Assembly (NCBI GenBank): GCA_964395765.1
Contig: CAYNCU010000179.1
Coordinates: 1 to 9,100, forward strand
Direction: 5' to 3'
Source: DATDPY01 sp964395765
Lineage (GTDB): Bacteria > Bacteroidota > Bacteroidia > Cytophagales > Cyclobacteriaceae
Length of the DNA stretch: 9,100 nucleotides
Positions 6,453-9,100 of this stretch are shown in pieces (positions within the stretch are counted from its first letter, which is position 1; each line of letters starts with the position of its first letter). The position numbers and the translations under genes were made by a program. The notes under the pieces were generated by a model. That model was not told the DNA's origin. It saw nothing but the letters and a program-made list of their open reading frames with translations, and made no database searches.

Positions 6453-7237
6453 TTATTTCTTTCTCTGCTTAAACAGCCAATCCAGTAACCCGGGAGTCTT
6501 CTGAACTGTCGGCCATATATTATGTCCCAAGGAAAGGTATTCAGTATACTTCGGATGGCCGCCCGCTTTCCGGATTGCCGCGATCATGTTCCTCGATCCC
6601 TTTACCGGTACATTCCTGTCTCTGGCCCCATGGAATGCCCATACGGCAATATTGGTAATCTCTGGCGCAAGCCTGGGATTGCCGGCCCCGCAAACTGGAA
6701 TGGCAGCAGCGAACATATCCGGGTGGATACTGATAAAATGCCATGTCCCGAAACCTCCCCGGGAGATTCCTGTTATGTAAATCCTCTTTTCATCAATTCC
6801 CTCTTCTTTTTCCAGTGAACCAATGGTATTAAATACCAGGGTATCGATGGTTGGGTAACCCGGAATACCCCCCAACCTTTACCCGGAGGACAAAAAGGCA
6901 CAAAAAGAAAAACAGGATATTCCTTTCTTAATTCTTCGTTTGCCAGCCACCAGGCAGCCGGTGCCTGGTAACCGTCATAAGGAAGGCAAATCACCAGTGG
7001 ATACTTTCTCTCCGATTCATAATTCACCGGTTTCATTAATAAATATTTCAGGGTGTCACCCTTAGTGTCCACAAAGGACCGGGAATCACATTGCCGGATA
7101 AATGCCCGGGTTTTTTCGGTATTTTGTCTTTGCCAAATGCCTTCATAAGCGCTTTCCCGGATCATAGTTAAACCATAAAATAGTGTTGCTGACACAGCCA
7201 GTAATCCTGCCACCAGTAATATATAGGGTACTTTCAA
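6453..7237 (-). pseudogene. Membrane-anchored alpha/beta hydrolase (esterase/S9-like), split by a frameshift
   Basis: Two overlapping reading frames together make one esterase of the phospholipase/carboxylesterase, prolyl-oligopeptidase-like type. The first (7237 down to about 6869) gives a signal anchor (residues 5-25), then KYPLVICLPYDGYQ and FLFVPFCPPGKGWG. The match continues only in the -1 frame with GIPGYPTIDTLV, so the break lies in a run of six G (minus strand, 6873-6868). The second frame (to 6453) holds the catalytic triad: Ser in GISRGG (codon 6764-6762), Asp in HGARDRNVP (6620-6618) and His in LGHNIW (6524-6522). One extra base would restore a protein of about 261 residues. Without it the first frame adds an unrelated tail and stops at 6773. 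The first frame has no in-frame ATG; TTG at 7237-7235 is the only plausible start, 19 nt after the upstream DUF5009 stop. The usual oxyanion HG is replaced by PYDG. It could be a true pseudogene, a sequencing indel or, less likely, a slippage-expressed gene. Confidence 0.8.
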
Positions 7238-7256
7238 TGGTTTACGGGCATATTTT

Positions 7257-8396
7257 TTATATAGATATAAAAATCTTTTTCTTATAAAGATAGAACAGCA
7301 TATACCACATCATAACCACAACAATGGCATTGGTGAACAAAGTGATTACAGGGAGGGGCATACTGAACCAACCTAATACGCCTTCTGTAAACGGTCTTAC
7401 TATGTGACTGAACCATCTTGAGCCCCCGGTTTCAGTAAACAGATAGATTAATATCGGGTTCATACCGACGATGGCAAAGAAACGCGCCGTTTTGATATTA
7501 TATTTTTTTACATCGATGGCCCAAAATGAAAAAGCCAGAGCCAGGAGACACCATCCACCGGTGACAATTGTAAACGAAGTAGTTGCAATCCTTTTAATGA
7601 TCGGTGTGACCGGATCAAGTCCATAACCGATCAACAGCCCGATAATTCCGGCAATGATCAGGATCCGTAGTTTTTTTCCGGTTTTCTTTTCACTGATGAG
7701 CAATTGTCCTGCCATTACCCCCCATATGGTATGGGCTGCCGTGGGGATAGCATTGGCGGCGACCCAATGTCCGCTACTGTAATATCCGGTAATGATGGTA
7801 TCCAGCCAGGCACCAAAATTCTGATCCGGAACAAAGGGGTGATTATACCCTGTGACCGGCCACAAGCGATAAAGCAATTCTGTCAGTACAAGCAGACCAA
7901 TACTAAAGCTTAGCTGGAAGTTCCAGGATTTTCGCATGATAAGAAAGGCAATAAAATAGGTAAATGCCAGTTGAGCAAGCACATCCCAAAATTCCAAAGT
8001 CAGGTGACTTTCCCCTGCATGTGGGCCACCGGTATTCCCGATGCAATATAAACCCACACCAAGCAAGAGCAGGATAAGCGATCTTTTCGCAGCATGCCGC
8101 AGGGTGGTGTTCCAGGAAGCCCCCCGTTCCCATCGTTTATTAAAGGAGATCGGCATAGCAACTCCAACGATAAACATGAAAAATGGCTGGATAAGGTCCC
8201 AGAAATGCAAGCCATTCCATTCGGCATGATCTAATTGAATATGAATTGATCCAATAATCGTTCCACTGAAATAAGGAACTCCCATGGCGCTCCATAAAAC
8301 ATCGGACATTAACATAAACATTGTAAAACCTCTGAAAAAGTCGAGGGAAAGAAGCCGCCCGTAATCATCCAGTAGTTCACGAGGCACCTGGTTCAT
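7257..8396 (-). CDS. DUF5009 / HGSNAT-like multi-pass acyltransferase
   Basis: A 379-residue integral inner-membrane protein of the COG4299 / DUF5009 family, related to heparan-alpha-glucosaminide N-acetyltransferase and the wider acyltransferase-3/YeiB group. These move an acyl (usually acetyl) group across the membrane onto a sugar amine or similar acceptor. Family marks are RLLSLDFFRGFTMFMLM (14-30), HAEWNGLHFWDLIQPFFMF (57-75; His57 is the likely catalytic/acetyl-carrier position by analogy with HGSNAT), KRIATTSFTIVTGGW (268-282), FWAIDV (291-296) and FFAIVGMNPILIY (306-318). About ten hydrophobic segments are visible (roughly 17-40, 65-85, 104-120, 137-154, 161-180, 212-234, 243-262, 272-295, 304-321, 347-371). 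Length is normal for the family. It is followed after 19 nt by the broken hydrolase, so the two probably form an operon with the acyltransferase first. The natural substrate cannot be told from the sequence. Confidence 0.87.
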   Translation of the reverse strand: MNQVPRELLDDYGRLLSLDFFRGFTMFMLMSDVLWSAMGVPYFSGTIIGSIHIQLDHAEWNGLHFWDLIQPFFMFIVGVAMPISFNKRWERGASWNTTLRHAAKRSLILLLLGVGLYCIGNTGGPHAGESHLTLEFWDVLAQLAFTYFIAFLIMRKSWNFQLSFSIGLLVLTELLYRLWPVTGYNHPFVPDQNFGAWLDTIITGYYSSGHWVAANAIPTAAHTIWGVMAGQLLISEKKTGKKLRILIIAGIIGLLIGYGLDPVTPIIKRIATTSFTIVTGGWCLLALAFSFWAIDVKKYNIKTARFFAIVGMNPILIYLFTETGGSRWFSHIVRPFTEGVLGWFSMPLPVITLFTNAIVVVMMWYMLFYLYKKKIFISI

Positions 8397-8540
8397 AGTT
8401 GTTTTGATTAAGTTTAATTAAATTTATTCAATTTAAAAATTTTAAGAAGTTATTAAAAAGAAGTAGTAGTTATTAATTTACTATCTGTACCCGGATTAGG
8501 ATAGATTATTTAAATTTAAGGGAATAATAATCCCAAAATT

Positions 8541-8581
8541 CTCTTTAAAACAGGTAAAAAAATGTCCCCCTGTTCAAAGAG
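8541..8581. other. Long stem-loop in the DUF5009 upstream region
   Basis: CTCTTT (8541-8546) pairs with AAAGAG (8576-8581) and AACAGG (8549-8554) with CCTGTT (8569-8574), separated by a 2x1 internal loop and closed by a 14-nt loop. That is twelve base pairs in 41 nt. The element lies 145 nt upstream of the DUF5009 start. CCTGT (8569-8573) can alternatively pair with ACAGG at 8588-8592, so two folds compete. The rest of the 283-bp spacer down to 8397 is AT-rich, with an imperfect AAGAAGT repeat (8444-8450, 8458-8464) and no clear promoter. Confidence 0.55.
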
Positions 8582-8600
8582 TCCATCACAGGCAATTTTC

Positions 8601-8657
8601 AAAAAGTTTAACTAAGCAAATGCTCACGCCTTTTGTAAAGACGTGGAGCATCGCTTA
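8601..8657 (-). terminator. Probable terminator of the DUF2135 gene
   Basis: On the minus strand TAAGC (8657-8653) and ATGCTC (8651-8646), then ACG (8644-8642), pair with CGT (8628-8626), GAGCAT (8625-8620) and GCTTA (8617-8613), with small bulges. A TTTTT run follows at 8605-8601. It lies 22 nt after the stop codon of the upstream minus-strand gene. The gap of 7 nt between stem and T-run and the bulges make it a moderate rather than strong call. Confidence 0.5.
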
Positions 8658-8679
8658 ATTCGGTATTAGGAACTCAGAC

Positions 8680-9100
8680 TTAAAAATCTTTGATTTTAAA
8701 TTTTTCGCTTTTATGATTCTTACTACTTGTCCTGAAGTCATTTACATCATCCACATACGCTTGAACATATTGATTCACGTCAGATAGTTGTACGGATGTT
8801 CCGGATACATTGATTTCAAAGACCCGCCAGGTATTGCCGGAGCCTGTGAAGGCAGGCGCCTGATAACTTCGAACCAGGCCATTATAGTCGTATACCTCTA
8901 CAATTGCAGGTGATTGTGCAATTTCACTTCCGCCATCTAAATTCTGATTACTGTAATTCTGAACAGAATATCTATAGGTTCCGTCAAACACAGATGTTAT
9001 GGTTGCAGTCTCAGGTCCGTAGCTTTCAATATCATCCACGTCAAGTGTCACATTACTTCCAATTGGAGCCTGATCTTCAAAATACATATGGAACCTGCCT
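8680..9100 (-). CDS. DUF2135/YfaP-like beta-rich protein, C-terminal part (5'-truncated by window edge)
   Basis: The frame is open through the right edge of the window: the codons before the ATG at 9087-9085 read GRFH, continuing directly into MYFEDQAPIG. That ATG is therefore internal and the protein extends upstream. The segment resembles the YfaP / DUF2135 beta-sandwich: HMYFEDQ, then LDVDDIESYGPETATI and FDGTYRYSVQNYSNQ, which match the family pattern HxYY ... L..D...GYGPE..T and G.Y.Y.V. Further strands follow (AIVEVYDYNGLVRSYQAP, NTWRVFEINVSG). The end is charged (KNHKSEKFKIKDF) and is not a T9SS sorting domain. Such domains occur in large secreted or surface proteins of unknown function. 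A signal peptide cannot be judged because the N terminus is missing. The stop TAA is at 8682-8680, followed by a terminator-like hairpin. Confidence 0.7.
   Translation of the reverse strand, partial: GRFHMYFEDQAPIGSNVTLDVDDIESYGPETATITSVFDGTYRYSVQNYSNQNLDGGSEIAQSPAIVEVYDYNGLVRSYQAPAFTGSGNTWRVFEINVSGTSVQLSDVNQYVQAYVDDVNDFRTSSKNHKSEKFKIKDF

Noticed and set aside
2980..7192. 13-bp direct repeat ATAGTGTTGCTGA at 2980-2992 and 7180-7192
   Set aside because: One such match is expected by chance in a window this size, and the second copy is inside a coding region with no flanking similarity.
1..9100. CRISPR array, insertion sequence, phage attachment site at the tRNA, or sigma-54 -24/-12 promoter
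   Set aside because: No regularly spaced repeats, no transposase or integrase, no second copy of the tRNA 3' end and no convincing TGGCAC-N5-TTGC match were seen by eye.

Overview
The window looks like chromosomal DNA from a member of the Bacteroidota, probably a free-living or environmental lineage rather than a gut Bacteroides, although the exact family cannot be fixed from this sequence. The evidence is moderately AT-rich DNA with AT-rich spacers, a type IX secretion (T9SS) C-terminal sorting-type domain, small outer-membrane beta-barrel proteins, promoter-like TTG / TAnnTTTG elements instead of the classic -35/-10, and weak or absent Shine-Dalgarno sequences. No phage, transposase, CRISPR or plasmid genes were seen, so this is mostly housekeeping sequence with a more variable right-hand part.

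Left part (1-5200). The window opens inside a bifunctional NAD(P)H-hydrate repair enzyme; only the linker and the dehydratase half are present. A short secreted protein follows that is almost nothing but a signal peptide and a T9SS sorting-type domain. It converges, with only 2 nt between stop codons, on asnS (asparaginyl-tRNA synthetase, minus strand). asnS is divergent from rpoN (sigma-54). The rpoN stop codon overlaps the start of a multi-pass PAP2-like membrane protein, so those two form a tight operon.

Middle (5200-6450). A minus-strand outer-membrane beta-barrel protein is followed by a divergent tRNA-Arg(ACG). The tRNA carries an apparent compensated change of the nearly universal G19-C56 tertiary pair to A19-U56. 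A strong stem-loop terminator, usable on both strands, closes the tRNA, with a second perfect palindrome next to it.

Right part (6450-9100, all minus strand). A DUF5009 / HGSNAT-like multi-pass acyltransferase lies just upstream of an alpha/beta hydrolase gene. The hydrolase is split by a one-base frameshift in a run of six G. Its catalytic Ser-Asp-His triad lies in the downstream piece and its membrane anchor in the upstream piece. Beyond a 283-bp spacer with two sizeable stem-loops, the window ends in the C-terminal part of a DUF2135/YfaP-like protein that continues past the right edge.

The genes do not form one pathway. The supported co-expression units are rpoN with the PAP2-like gene, and DUF5009 with the broken hydrolase. 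I found no convincing new multi-gene system. The observations most worth following are the altered tRNA, the G-tract frameshift, the sorting-domain-only protein and the competing hairpins at 8541-8592.
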